From NCBI GenBank assembly GCA_013285905.1, contig JABDGU010000009.1, forward strand, positions 1 through 64,000: a stretch of 64,000 bases of DNA, given 5' to 3'. The notes under the pieces are model-generated. The model did not search any database. It was not told the origin of the DNA and saw only the letters and a list, made by a program, of their open reading frames with translations. This DNA is from Bacteroidota bacterium (lineage in GTDB: Bacteria > Bacteroidota > Bacteroidia > Chitinophagales > Chitinophagaceae). Positions 15,811 to 25,589 of the stretch are shown here, piece by piece (within the stretch, counting starts at the first letter, position 1; each line of letters opens with the position of its first letter). A program made the position numbers and the translations under genes.

Positions 15811-18417
15811 ATGAATATTCAGCGCGCTACGCCTGTAAATGAATTGCTGGCCAAACTTATTTTTTTAATTCTGCCTACAGCCCTTGTGGGCTACTTTTTA
15901 TTATGGAATGCCAACGAGTATTATTCCATATTGCATGCACAGGCGTTTCAGCAAACTTTGTATCTGGCAGCAGGGATGGGCATTGCAGCTATCTTTTATG
16001 CTTTTCGTTTTCGCTTTCTGCCCAGTTTTGCTTTATTGCTCATTGGGCTATATGTCATTTATAAAGGTTTAGACCGGCTGGCGGTCAGCGAGTTCGATTC
16101 CTTTTTTATTTCGGTGCAGTTCCTGGTGTTTGCCATACTCTTTGCCACAGGTTGGCTGGTGGGCTGGGGTTTTGTGCGTTTAAGGTATTGGGCAGTGCTG
16201 CTGTCTGTTACTTTATTATGCTCCTGCATCCTGCTGATAGCCAAGGCCAATACAGAATCGGTTATGGGCCTCTTAAAAGCCTTCGTCCCTGCCCTGCTCT
16301 ATGCTGTATATATTGTTTTTACCGCCGAACAGATATATGGCTATAAAGACAAGTCTAAAAAATTCTGGTGGTTTCTCAGCAGGCGTTTGGTGTTCTTTGG
16401 CATACTGGCTGCTTTATTATTAGGTGGCGTTGTGCTGATGATGAAGAAAGAGATAAAGGAGACAGTGGCAAATTATGGTGGCGGCGGCAAGGGCGGCAAG
16501 AACAATATGATGCACAAAAACAGGGACGGCACTTTTGACCTTGACAGTATGATGCAGCCACGCGGCAGCATCAGCAGGGACAAAGAACTTATGTTTTGCG
16601 CGCATATTGATAATTATTTCCCCAATACGCAGATACCGAACCCGCTGTATATGACAGCGTTTTACTACACTAAATTCGACACGCTTACCGAGACTTTCGA
16701 AAAAGATTCCACTATACCTTATAACGACCTTTTTGCACCTGATCCTACTCAGGTCCCTCTATTCTCCATGAAGAGCGATTCCAGCGTTATTAAAAACGCT
16801 ATGGGTGATAAATTCCGCAAAACGGTGGAAGTGGAAGTATATACAAAAATGCTTTCGCCAAGCACATTTATTGCACCCAACACCGGTTTTTTTGTGCAGC
16901 CTATAACCGTAGAGAAAGATTTCAGGGATGAATTTAAAACGGCGTTCAGGGCCAAGAGTTATGTTTCTGAATTGAACAGTGCCTATTTCGTTTATAATTC
17001 GCCCAAGCCCGAAATCAGGAAATTCCAGGAGCAGCGCTTCGAGGTAATGCGGAAATATACCGACTATTCAAAAATGGACCCTAAGTTCATGCGCTACTAT
17101 ACCTATATGCCCTCTGATGCAAAGTTTAAAACTATTTCAGACCTGGCACATAAAGTAACAGCCAATGCACAAACACCCGCAGATAAAATAATTGCTATAA
17201 GGGACTATTTTATGTCGAAAGACGAGAATGGCGACCCACTATATCATTATACAGATAACCCCGGCGTGCCGGACATACCCAATGCTTCGAAACTGCTGTA
17301 CTTCCTGAACGAAAATCACAAAGGCTATTGCGCTTATTTTGCCGGTGCTACCCTCTTCATGCTGCGCTCATTAGGCATACCATCCCGCATTGCCGTTGGC
17401 TTCCTTACCATGGACCGAAGCGATAAGAACAAGGGCTGGTATTGGTATTACGCCGACCAGGCACATGCATGGGTGCAAGTTTACTTTCCGGGCCTGGGAT
17501 GGATGGATTTTGACACCACAGTTGGTAATTCTGATGCAAGGGAAAGCCCTAAACCAGATGGCACACCACCCATGCAACCGCCTAAGGCATGGCTGGCTGC
17601 AGATGGTATCATTGAAAATATAGACACCCTGAAAAAGACCATGAACCTTAGAGTGAAGCATTTCATTTTTCACGACAAGGAATATAATTTACAAGACTCC
17701 ATGACGGTGAGCATGGACTTGAAAATTGCCGAGATAAAGCGGGACAGCATAGACGTGCCTTTGAGCACTGTGCAAAAAGGAGAGGAGGCTACGGCCGTAT
17801 CTTATGCCGAAGCGCTGAAAAAAATGGAAGTGGGAGAAAAGGAAAACGGCGCTTCCATAGTTAAGCGTTTCCCCAACCCTGCACCTATTGACGAAGTATA
17901 CCTGCACAAAAAAGATGTGCTGAAAAAGGAAGACAAACAAGCTGCAAAGACGCAGGAAAAACCTGTCTCTATCCAAAAAATATTATGGACAGCTGTGGGC
18001 ATTATTGCTGCCCTTCTTTTGTTCTTATTGTTATTGCCCCGCCTTATCCTTGCTTATTATGTTTTCCGATATAAGAAAGCGGATGCTGCCGGCAATAAAT
18101 CTTACTGGGCATACAAGGGGGCAACTTATTACCTGCACCAGGTCGGTGTTTTCCGTGGCAATCGCACGCCAATGCAATATGCAAACAGCGTGGTTGACCC
18201 CAAACTGGGCAGCAACTTTGCCGGATTTATGAATATCTATCTGAAAAAGAAATATGCCAAACAGGCCCTGGCGAGTGCAGAACAGGAAAATGTGGACAAT
18301 TTTTTAATGCCTTTCTTGCAGACTGCACGCAAAAGCATTAAGTTTAAAACACGTTTGTATGGATTTATCAATCCTGTAAGGACTGTTGGGTATTTTGTAA
18401 CAGATGAGGAAGTGTAA
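15811..18417 (+). CDS. Membrane-anchored transglutaminase-like protein
   Basis: 868 residues. The N-terminus has about six transmembrane helices (residues 12-225), followed by a large extracytoplasmic region with a papain-like transglutaminase core. Catalytic triad: Cys507 (HKGYCAYFAG), His552 (QAHAWVQVYFPG) and Asp568 (GWMDFDTT). A further transmembrane helix (about 712-740) precedes a C-terminal cytoplasmic DUF4129-like tail. The architecture matches bacterial TgpA-like transglutaminase proteins, usually associated with MoxR ATPase operons, but no MoxR gene is adjacent here. It probably acts as a cysteine protease or crosslinker in the periplasm; substrate unknown. Confidence 0.85.
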   Translation: MNIQRATPVNELLAKLIFLILPTALVGYFLLWNANEYYSILHAQAFQQTLYLAAGMGIAAIFYAFRFRFLPSFALLLIGLYVIYKGLDRLAVSEFDSFFISVQFLVFAILFATGWLVGWGFVRLRYWAVLLSVTLLCSCILLIAKANTESVMGLLKAFVPALLYAVYIVFTAEQIYGYKDKSKKFWWFLSRRLVFFGILAALLLGGVVLMMKKEIKETVANYGGGGKGGKNNMMHKNRDGTFDLDSMMQPRGSISRDKELMFCAHIDNYFPNTQIPNPLYMTAFYYTKFDTLTETFEKDSTIPYNDLFAPDPTQVPLFSMKSDSSVIKNAMGDKFRKTVEVEVYTKMLSPSTFIAPNTGFFVQPITVEKDFRDEFKTAFRAKSYVSELNSAYFVYNSPKPEIRKFQEQRFEVMRKYTDYSKMDPKFMRYYTYMPSDAKFKTISDLAHKVTANAQTPADKIIAIRDYFMSKDENGDPLYHYTDNPGVPDIPNASKLLYFLNENHKGYCAYFAGATLFMLRSLGIPSRIAVGFLTMDRSDKNKGWYWYYADQAHAWVQVYFPGLGWMDFDTTVGNSDARESPKPDGTPPMQPPKAWLAADGIIENIDTLKKTMNLRVKHFIFHDKEYNLQDSMTVSMDLKIAEIKRDSIDVPLSTVQKGEEATAVSYAEALKKMEVGEKENGASIVKRFPNPAPIDEVYLHKKDVLKKEDKQAAKTQEKPVSIQKILWTAVGIIAALLLFLLLLPRLILAYYVFRYKKADAAGNKSYWAYKGATYYLHQVGVFRGNRTPMQYANSVVDPKLGSNFAGFMNIYLKKKYAKQALASAEQENVDNFLMPFLQTARKSIKFKTRLYGFINPVRTVGYFVTDEEV

Positions 18418-18436
18418 TTTCTTAATGGCGGAATGG

Positions 18437-18590
18437 CTCAATTGCTCAATGTTGGCTTATGTAGATAAGCCAGTTAACTTATAAAATGAAGAATGCCCTG
18501 TATGGGCAAAAGCAAAAAATTGGAATTAAACCCGAATATTGAGCAATTGAGTATTGAGCAATTGAGATATTGTATAATTGAGTAATTGAG
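18437..18590. repeat. Inverted and direct CAATTGAG repeats upstream of PBP1A
   Basis: CTCAATTGCTCAAT at 18437-18450 is the exact reverse complement of ATTGAGCAATTGAG at 18538-18551 and again at 18553-18566. A third copy with one change lies at 18577-18590. The array sits in the 230-base gap before the PBP1A promoter. Confidence 0.8.
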
Positions 18591-18602
18591 TTATTTTTTA
18601 TG

Positions 18603-18610
18603 TAGGTTTG
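18603..18610 (+). promoter_or_regulatory. Candidate -7 element (TAGGTTTG) for PBP1A
   Basis: TAnnTTTG match 38 bases before the TTG start at 18648, at the end of the CAATTGAG repeat array. Confidence 0.45.
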
Positions 18611-18647
18611 GGAACTATATAGCGTTTTAAATTAAAAGAACAAATAA

Positions 18648-20969
18648 TTGTCAAGAGTAAGCAGGTATAGCCAACATAGCAGGCACAGTAAGAGCAAGTC
18701 AGGAAGTTCCGGTCGGGGTATTAAGATACTATGGCTGGTATTTCTTTTAGGCGTGCTGGGTTTAACTTCATTTGTGCTGATGGTAAACGCGGGCTGGATG
18801 GGCTATATGCCATCCATGGAAGAACTTGAAAATCCCAACAGTGCCATATCATCCGACGTAATAGCCAACGACGGCACAGTAATAGGCCGTTATTATGTTT
18901 TAGACAGGTCGACCAGTAAGTTCAGCGAAATATCGCCCAATATCATTTCTGCATTGCTTGCTACAGAAGATGCACGTTATTATGAGCATTCAGGCATTGA
19001 TGCCATCGGCACTATTGCCATACCATTTTATGTATTGACCGGCAAAAAAAGAGGTTCTTCTACTATTACACAGCAGCTTGCCAAGAACCTTTTCCCCAGG
19101 AAAAACGAAAGTAAGCTCACCATGCCGCTCATAAAACTGAAAGAGTGGATAATGGCGGTGAAGCTGGAAAAAAACCTTACCAAAAACGAGATCATTACTT
19201 TATACCTCAACATTGTTCCTTTCAGTGATAATGTGTATGGCATCAAAAATGCCTCAATGACCTTTTTTAATAAAACACCAGACAAAGTAAGTGTGGAGGA
19301 AGCAGCCGTGCTCATCGCCATGCTGAAAGCAACCAATACCTACAATCCCCGCACCCACCTCAAATTGTCAATGGAGCGCCGCAATACAGTGTTGGAGCAA
19401 ATGTCCAAATATGGCTATATCTCTGAAGCAGAAGCGGGAAAACTATCCCAAAAGCCTATTGTACTGGATTATCACAAACAGGATTATCATGAAGGCGTGG
19501 CGCCTTATTTCAGGATGGTGGTAGAGCAGCAGGTGAAACAAATTTGCAAAGACCTTAAGAAACCTGATGGCAGCAAATATGATATATACAAAGACGGCCT
19601 CAAGATATATACCACCCTCGACATAAAAATGCAACAATATGCCGAAGAGGCTGTTGAAGAGCACCTTACTACTTATCAAAAAGTATTCATGGGCCAGCAT
19701 ATGTACCAAAGCGGCAACATTTGGGACAACCAGGATGCAAAGAACGTAGTGAACAATGCGATAAAACAATCCGACCGCTACCAGGCAATGAAGGACATGG
19801 ACGTGCCGGAAAGCCAGATAGATATTGAAATGCACAAACCTGTGAAGATGAAAGTATTTTCATGGGCCCCGGGTCATAATAAAGACACAATAATGAGCCC
19901 TATAGATTCCATCAAATACATGAAGCTCTATTTACAGGCTGGCTTCATGTGCATGGACCCTTTCACCGGCGAAGTGAAAGCATGGGTGGGCGGCATCGAC
20001 CACACTTATTTTCAGTACGATCACGTAAACATCAATACCAAAAGGCAGGTAGGCTCTACGATAAAACCTATATTGTATTGCCTTGCTGTTGACAATGGTT
20101 TTTCGCCTTGCGGCACTGTGTCCACTTCTCCCCAGGAATTTCCGCAATATATGACAAAGCCCTATGATGCCGATCACCAGGGATATGGCACCGTAAGTAT
20201 GGCGGTTGCGCTGGCGAAATCTATAAATAATGCTGCCCTTTATATAGAAAAGCAGGTGGGGATAAATGCCTTTGTAGATTTCATTCATAAATGCGGTATC
20301 AGTTCCAAGATAGACCCTGTGCCCGCCGCGGCGCTTGGCGTTGCCGATATATCCCTTTATGAAATGCTGGGCGCCTACAGCATGTTCCCGGATGGCGGGA
20401 TCAATACCCAACCTTATTATATAACCAAGATAGAAGACAAGAATGGCCTGGTGCTTAAAACCTTCGCGCCTGTACAAAAAGAGATCATAAATAACAGTAC
20501 CTCCTTCAAAATGATAAAGCTGATGCGCGAGGTGGTGAACCAGGGCACCGGCCATCGTCTGAGGTTCAGGTACAATTTCACAAATGATATTGCCGGCAAA
20601 ACGGGTACTACCAGCAACCAGGCTGATGCATGGTTCATTGGTTATACCCCACAGATAATAGCAGGCGGCTGGGTGGGCCATGACGACCGTGTTTTCCGTT
20701 TCGGGACTGAGGATATGGGACAAGGCGCTGCGGCAGCCTTACCCGTTTGGGCTATCTTTATGAAAAAGGTTTATGCGGACAAATCGCTCAGGATAAACAA
20801 TGAGAAGATAGATTACGACGCAGTTTTTAAAGAACCCGATGGCTTTGATGATTGCGATGTAACTGACCCTGTAAGCGAGGCGCGCAAATCGACCTATGGC
20901 AGCAGCAGGAGCGAAGCCGAGCCTGTAGAGCATACTTCCACAGATGAATGGGACAATGGACATAAGTAA
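18648..20969 (+). CDS. Class A penicillin-binding protein (glycosyltransferase/transpeptidase)
   Basis: Bifunctional peptidoglycan synthase of 773 residues. The start is a TTG at 18648, because the first in-frame ATG lies after the membrane anchor. A basic cytoplasmic tail precedes one transmembrane helix (about 26-46). The GT51 domain shows ATEDARYYEHSG with catalytic Glu107 and RGSSTITQQLAKNLF. The transpeptidase domain has SxxK (Ser470-Lys473, GSTIKP), SxN (Ser525-Asn527) and KTGT (651-654). All active-site motifs are intact. The HD hydrolase gene begins immediately after its stop codon, so the two are probably one transcript. Family is PBP1A-like (mrcA/ponA). Confidence 0.95.
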   Translation: MSRVSRYSQHSRHSKSKSGSSGRGIKILWLVFLLGVLGLTSFVLMVNAGWMGYMPSMEELENPNSAISSDVIANDGTVIGRYYVLDRSTSKFSEISPNIISALLATEDARYYEHSGIDAIGTIAIPFYVLTGKKRGSSTITQQLAKNLFPRKNESKLTMPLIKLKEWIMAVKLEKNLTKNEIITLYLNIVPFSDNVYGIKNASMTFFNKTPDKVSVEEAAVLIAMLKATNTYNPRTHLKLSMERRNTVLEQMSKYGYISEAEAGKLSQKPIVLDYHKQDYHEGVAPYFRMVVEQQVKQICKDLKKPDGSKYDIYKDGLKIYTTLDIKMQQYAEEAVEEHLTTYQKVFMGQHMYQSGNIWDNQDAKNVVNNAIKQSDRYQAMKDMDVPESQIDIEMHKPVKMKVFSWAPGHNKDTIMSPIDSIKYMKLYLQAGFMCMDPFTGEVKAWVGGIDHTYFQYDHVNINTKRQVGSTIKPILYCLAVDNGFSPCGTVSTSPQEFPQYMTKPYDADHQGYGTVSMAVALAKSINNAALYIEKQVGINAFVDFIHKCGISSKIDPVPAAALGVADISLYEMLGAYSMFPDGGINTQPYYITKIEDKNGLVLKTFAPVQKEIINNSTSFKMIKLMREVVNQGTGHRLRFRYNFTNDIAGKTGTTSNQADAWFIGYTPQIIAGGWVGHDDRVFRFGTEDMGQGAAAALPVWAIFMKKVYADKSLRINNEKIDYDAVFKEPDGFDDCDVTDPVSEARKSTYGSSRSEAEPVEHTSTDEWDNGHK

Positions 20970-22190
20970 ATGAGCACAAAAGGAAAGATCATCAATGACC
21001 CGGTTTATGGATTCCTGCGCTTTCCTGAGCCGGAACTTTTACAAATAATTGCACACCCCTGGTTTCAAAGGCTTAGAAATATAAAGCAAATGGGGCTTGC
21101 TACCCTCGTCTATCCCGGTGCAACACATACCCGCCTGCATCATTCCCTTGGTGCCTGCCACCTTATGGAGCGCGCACTGGATGAATTGAAAGCAAAAGAT
21201 ATTCTAATCTCAAAAGATGAATGCCTGGCTGCACGCATAGCCATTCTGCTGCACGACATAGGCCACGGCCCCTATTCTCATTCTTTAGAGCATTCTCTTG
21301 TCGATGGCATCTCGCACGAAACGATATCCCACCTCATTATGCAGAAACTGAATGTGGAATATTCAGGCATGCTCGATAAAGCCATCGATGTATTCGACCA
21401 CTCTTACAAAAATAAATACCTGCACCAGTTGGTGTCCAGCCAGTTGGATGTAGACAGGATGGACTACCTGAACCGTGATAGCTTTTACAGCGGTGTTTCG
21501 GAAGGTGTAATTGGCTACGACCGTATTCTTAAAATGCTTACGGTTAAAGACAATGAATTAATGGTTGAGGAAAAAGGCATCCACTCCGTTGAAAAATTCA
21601 TTATCGCACGCAGGCTAATGTATTGGCAGGTTTACCTGCATAAAACAGTATTGGGAGCAGAAATGTTACTTATCAATATTTTAAAACGCGCTAAAGAGCT
21701 TGCTCAAAATGGGGAGGAATTATTTGCGACACCCGCATTACGACATTTTTTGTACCGACAGCTCACCGAAAAAGATTTTAAAGAAGATCCCCGGCATTTA
21801 GAAGAATTCTGCAAATTGGACGACTCAGATATTTATGTTTCTATTAAAGTATGGCAAACGCATAGCGACAAAACCCTATCTATGCTATGCAAAATGCTAA
21901 TTTTAAGAAAATTGTATAAAGTAATCCTCAGTTCTCAATCTTTGGCAGAGATTTTGGTGCAGAAGAGGAGCGAAGCAGAAAAGCTAAATGGTATAGATAA
22001 GGAAAATGTGAATTATTTTGTATTTGATGGCACAACCTCCAATAGCGCTTATAGCCCGGCAGACGAGCAGATATTGATCGCTATGAAAGATGGAAGTTCA
22101 AAAGATATTTACGAAATTGATGATTCATTGGTGAACCAGGCACTTGCCCGACCCGTTCATAAGAACTACATTTGCTATGTTCAGGCTTGA
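20970..22190 (+). CDS. HD-superfamily phosphohydrolase (dGTPase/SAMHD1-like)
   Basis: 406 residues with a complete HD metal site: HTRLHHSLG (His57/58), LLHDIGHGPYSHSLEH (His95-Asp96, His99), and a downstream QLDVDRMDYLNRDS Asp, the pattern of deoxynucleotide triphosphohydrolases of the YdhJ/SAMHD1 type. This would hydrolyse a (d)NTP, although many members have unknown substrates. It is fused in transcription between PBP1A and lpxD, an arrangement I recognise from other Bacteroidota, where the HD gene precedes lpxD. Start is the ATG directly after the PBP1A stop. Confidence 0.88.
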   Translation: MSTKGKIINDPVYGFLRFPEPELLQIIAHPWFQRLRNIKQMGLATLVYPGATHTRLHHSLGACHLMERALDELKAKDILISKDECLAARIAILLHDIGHGPYSHSLEHSLVDGISHETISHLIMQKLNVEYSGMLDKAIDVFDHSYKNKYLHQLVSSQLDVDRMDYLNRDSFYSGVSEGVIGYDRILKMLTVKDNELMVEEKGIHSVEKFIIARRLMYWQVYLHKTVLGAEMLLINILKRAKELAQNGEELFATPALRHFLYRQLTEKDFKEDPRHLEEFCKLDDSDIYVSIKVWQTHSDKTLSMLCKMLILRKLYKVILSSQSLAEILVQKRSEAEKLNGIDKENVNYFVFDGTTSNSAYSPADEQILIAMKDGSSKDIYEIDDSLVNQALARPVHKNYICYVQA

Positions 22191-22252
22191 CAGACTATAA
22201 AAAATGGTAACATTTAATTAATGTAAGACAGAAATTGTAATTTCAACCGTTC

Positions 22253-23326
22253 ATGCAGTTCACAGCATTACAGATAGCTACCCTTATTAAAGGGAAAATA
22301 GATGGCAAGCCAGATGCCAAGGTGAGCCATGTTGCAAAAATTGAGGAAGCTACTGAAGGCTCTCTGAGTTTTATAGCTAACCCCAAATATGAAGAATACC
22401 TTTACACATCAAAAGCATCTATAATTATCATTAATGATTCCCTGGAGCTTTCTCAAAAAATAAGCCCTACACTTATCAGGGTAAAAGATGCCTACAGTGG
22501 TTTTGCCTTACTCCTCGAGAAATATAATGAGATCATTTCCCGCAGCGGCAAGCATGGCATCGAACAACCTTCTTTTGTTTCTAAAACCGCATCGCTGGGT
22601 AAAGACGTATATATAGGTGCCTTTACTTACATAGGTGATAACGTGATGATAGGCGACAGGGTGAAAATATATCCCGGCTGCTATATAGGCGACAATGTGA
22701 TAGTGAACGAAGATTCTAAAATATACGCAGGCGTAAAAATATACGATGGCTGTTCATTAGGTAGCAGGGTTGTTATTCATTCGGGCACTGTTATAGGTGG
22801 CGATGGTTTTGGTTTTGCACCGCAAAAAGACGGTTCTTATAAAAAAGTGCCGCAGATAGGCAATGTGATAGTGGAGGATGATGTGGAAATAGGCGCTAAT
22901 ACTACTGTTGACAGGGCTACTATGGGCTCAACCTATATCCGCCGGGGGGTGAAATTGGATAACCTTATACAGATAGCCCACAATGTAGAAGTAGGAGAAA
23001 ATACGGTTATCGCTGCACAAACAGGTGTTTCGGGCAGCACAAAGGTTGGTAAAAACAGTGTGATAGGCGGCCAGGTTGGTATGGTTGGGCATATACAGAT
23101 AGCTGATGGCACAAAGATCAATGCGCAAAGCGGCTTGTCAAAATCTGTAACTACGCCCGATTCAGTTCTTAACGGAACGCCGGCATTCGATTATAAAAGT
23201 TCATTAAAAAGTCAGGCAATTTTTAGAAATTTGCCTGAGTTACAGCAAAGGCTTCTGAAACTGGAAGAAACAGTGCAGGAGCTTACAGCGATATTGAGCA
23301 ATCAAAACATGGAGATCAAGAAGTGA
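22253..23326 (+). CDS. lpxD: UDP-3-O-(3-hydroxyacyl)glucosamine N-acyltransferase
   Basis: Third step of lipid A synthesis: N-acylation of UDP-3-O-acyl-glucosamine from hydroxyacyl-ACP. 357 residues. The N-terminal uridine-binding domain (to about residue 100) is followed by a left-handed beta-helix of isoleucine-hexapeptide repeats (IGDNVMIGDRVKIYPGCYIGDNVIV and onward) and a C-terminal helix. The catalytic His is in QIAHNVEVG. The gene overlaps lpxC-fabZ by four bases. Confidence 0.95.
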   Translation: MQFTALQIATLIKGKIDGKPDAKVSHVAKIEEATEGSLSFIANPKYEEYLYTSKASIIIINDSLELSQKISPTLIRVKDAYSGFALLLEKYNEIISRSGKHGIEQPSFVSKTASLGKDVYIGAFTYIGDNVMIGDRVKIYPGCYIGDNVIVNEDSKIYAGVKIYDGCSLGSRVVIHSGTVIGGDGFGFAPQKDGSYKKVPQIGNVIVEDDVEIGANTTVDRATMGSTYIRRGVKLDNLIQIAHNVEVGENTVIAAQTGVSGSTKVGKNSVIGGQVGMVGHIQIADGTKINAQSGLSKSVTTPDSVLNGTPAFDYKSSLKSQAIFRNLPELQQRLLKLEETVQELTAILSNQNMEIKK

Positions 23327-24792
23327 GTACGGATATTTTAACACAGACAGAGGCAAGGCAAAAAACCACAGAAATAGTGCATCAACAAACATCTGCCCAA
23401 AACCAGCAAACACTAAAGGGCTCAGTTACCCTGCAGGGTGTAGGGCTGCATACGGGCGAAAAAGTAACAATGACCATGAAACCTGCCAACGCGGGTTTCG
23501 GGATACGCTTTCAACGCATCGACCTGCCCGATAAGCCGGTTGTAAAAGCAGATTGCGATTATGTGGTTGACACATCCCGCGGAACAACTATTGAATATAA
23601 CGGGGCAAGGGTAAGCACTATTGAACATACTTTATCTGCCCTTGTGGGGATGGAAATTGATAATGTGCTGATAGAACTTGACGGACCGGAAGTACCGATA
23701 CTGGATGGCAGTGCAAGGTTGTTTATAGAAGCGATAGAAAGTGTGGGCATACAGGAACTGGAAGCCAAACGCATTGTTTATACGATAGACAGCAATATAC
23801 ATTATTACGACCCCGTAAAGAATGTGGATATGCTGGCTGTTCCTTCCAACGAATACCAGATCACCACATTGATCGACTTTAACTCTCCTGTGCTGGGCAC
23901 TCAACACGCTACCTTAAAGCATATTTCAGAGTTCCGCGATGAGATCGGGCCTTGTCGTACTTTTTGCTTTTTGCACGAACTGGAATATCTCTTGGACAAC
24001 AACCTGATAAAAGGTGGAGATCTAAGCAATGCTATAGTAGTTGTAGACAAAGTGGTAAGCCAGGAAGAACTGAACCATCTTGCAAAAGTTTTTAACAAGC
24101 AGAAAATAGAGGTTAAACAGGAAGGTATTTTGAATAATATTCAAATGCATTTCCCTAATGAACCTGCAAGGCATAAATTGCTGGATGTTGTAGGCGACCT
24201 TGCTTTGGTTGGTTACAATATCAAGGCACATATCATAGCCAGCCGTCCCGGCCATGCGAGCAATGTGGAGTTTGCCAAGAGGATCAAACATTTCATCAAA
24301 AGGAATAAGCACCTTTCTGATGTACCGCATTACGATCCTTCACAGCAGGCTATTTACGATATTAACCAGATATCAAAAGTATTACCACACCGTTTCCCTT
24401 TCCTGTTGGTAGATAAGATCATAGAGCTGAGCGATAACCATGTGGTGGGTATAAAGAATGTTACCTGTAACGAGCATTTTTTCGAAGGGCATTTTCCGGG
24501 CAATCCTATTATGCCGGGCGTATTGCAGATAGAAGCGCTGGCACAGGCAGGCGGTATATTGGCGCTTAATAATTACAGCGACCGCGAAAACTATGATACC
24601 CTGTTTATAAAAATTGATAAAGCAAAATTCAAACAAAAAGTAATTCCGGGCGATACCCTTATACTGAAACTGGAATTACTCAACCCGATACGCCGTGGTA
24701 TTTGTGAAATGCGCGGCACCGCTTATGTTGGCAATAAACTCGCTACCGAAGCTGAATTGGTAGCCCAAATAGTTCGAAAAGATAAGAAATGA
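23323..24792 (+). CDS. lpxC-fabZ: Bifunctional LpxC deacetylase / FabZ dehydratase fusion
   Basis: 489 residues joining two enzymes, as is usual in Bacteroidota. The N-terminal LpxC part (about 30-330) deacetylates UDP-3-O-acyl-GlcNAc. Zinc ligands His102 (EHTLSAL), His284 and Asp288 (HKLLD) are present, as is catalytic His311 (RPGHASN). The C-terminal FabZ hot-dog domain (about 347-489) dehydrates 3-hydroxyacyl-ACP, with His356 (PHRFPFLLVD) and Glu404 (QIEALAQAG). Fusion couples lipid A commitment to fatty-acid elongation. It overlaps both lpxD and lpxA by four bases. Residues 1-28 are a poorly conserved Gln-rich lead. Confidence 0.97.
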   Translation: MSTDILTQTEARQKTTEIVHQQTSAQNQQTLKGSVTLQGVGLHTGEKVTMTMKPANAGFGIRFQRIDLPDKPVVKADCDYVVDTSRGTTIEYNGARVSTIEHTLSALVGMEIDNVLIELDGPEVPILDGSARLFIEAIESVGIQELEAKRIVYTIDSNIHYYDPVKNVDMLAVPSNEYQITTLIDFNSPVLGTQHATLKHISEFRDEIGPCRTFCFLHELEYLLDNNLIKGGDLSNAIVVVDKVVSQEELNHLAKVFNKQKIEVKQEGILNNIQMHFPNEPARHKLLDVVGDLALVGYNIKAHIIASRPGHASNVEFAKRIKHFIKRNKHLSDVPHYDPSQQAIYDINQISKVLPHRFPFLLVDKIIELSDNHVVGIKNVTCNEHFFEGHFPGNPIMPGVLQIEALAQAGGILALNNYSDRENYDTLFIKIDKAKFKQKVIPGDTLILKLELLNPIRRGICEMRGTAYVGNKLATEAELVAQIVRKDKK

Positions 24793-25589
24793 TCCACCCA
24801 TTAACGTACATCCACCCGGATTCTAAGATCGGACCTAATGTAAAAATAGACCCTTTCACTACGGTCCATAAGAACGTGGAGATAGGTGAAGGCACATGGA
24901 TAGGCTCTAATGTAACTATTATGGAAGGCGCCCGCATCGGCAAGAACTGCCGCATCTTTCCAAGCTCAGTTATATCTGCCATACCGCAGGACCTGAAGTT
25001 TAAAGGCGAAGATACCCTTACCATCATAGGTGATAATACTACCATCCGCGAGTGCGTGACCATCAATCGCGGCACTTCTGATAAAAACAAAACCAAGATA
25101 GGCCACAATTGCCTCATCATGGCATATACCCATATCGCACACGATTGCGAAGTGGGTAATTACTGCATTTTCTCAAACAACACTACCCTAGCCGGCCATA
25201 TTATTGTGGGCGACAATGTGGTGCTTGCGGGCCTTACCGCTGTGCAGCAATTCGTACGCATCGGTTCCCACGCATTTATCACAGGGGGCTCCCTGGTGCG
25301 CAAAGATGTGCCGCCTTATGTAAAGGCAGCGCGCGAGCCGCTGTCCTATGTTGGTGTAAACTCGGTGGGCCTCAAACGCAGGGGTTATACAATCGACCAG
25401 ATCAATCATATCCTCGATATTTACCGCATCCTTTTTGTGCGTGGCTATAATGTTTCCAAAGCCCTTAGCATTATCGAGACCGAGATACCTGTATCTGACG
25501 AGCGCGATGAGATCATCACTTTTGTACGCGAAACCGGGAGAGGCATCATGAAAGGTTATATCCGCCGCCACAATGAAGATATGCCTTGA
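24789..25589 (+). CDS. lpxA: UDP-N-acetylglucosamine O-acyltransferase
   Basis: First step of lipid A synthesis: transfer of a 3-hydroxyacyl chain to UDP-GlcNAc. 266 residues. Left-handed beta-helix repeats run from HPLTYIHPDSKIGPNVKI onward, with the catalytic His in THIAHDCEVG and the helical C-terminus GYTIDQINHILDIYRILF. Full-length. It is the last lipid A gene of the lpxD-lpxC/fabZ-lpxA run and overlaps the ABC ATPase gene by 17 bases. Confidence 0.96.
   Translation: MIHPLTYIHPDSKIGPNVKIDPFTTVHKNVEIGEGTWIGSNVTIMEGARIGKNCRIFPSSVISAIPQDLKFKGEDTLTIIGDNTTIRECVTINRGTSDKNKTKIGHNCLIMAYTHIAHDCEVGNYCIFSNNTTLAGHIIVGDNVVLAGLTAVQQFVRIGSHAFITGGSLVRKDVPPYVKAAREPLSYVGVNSVGLKRRGYTIDQINHILDIYRILFVRGYNVSKALSIIETEIPVSDERDEIITFVRETGRGIMKGYIRRHNEDMP

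Noticed and set aside
19932-20723. A 263-codon reverse-strand open frame
   Set aside because: Antisense shadow of the PBP1A transpeptidase domain, which has intact motifs.
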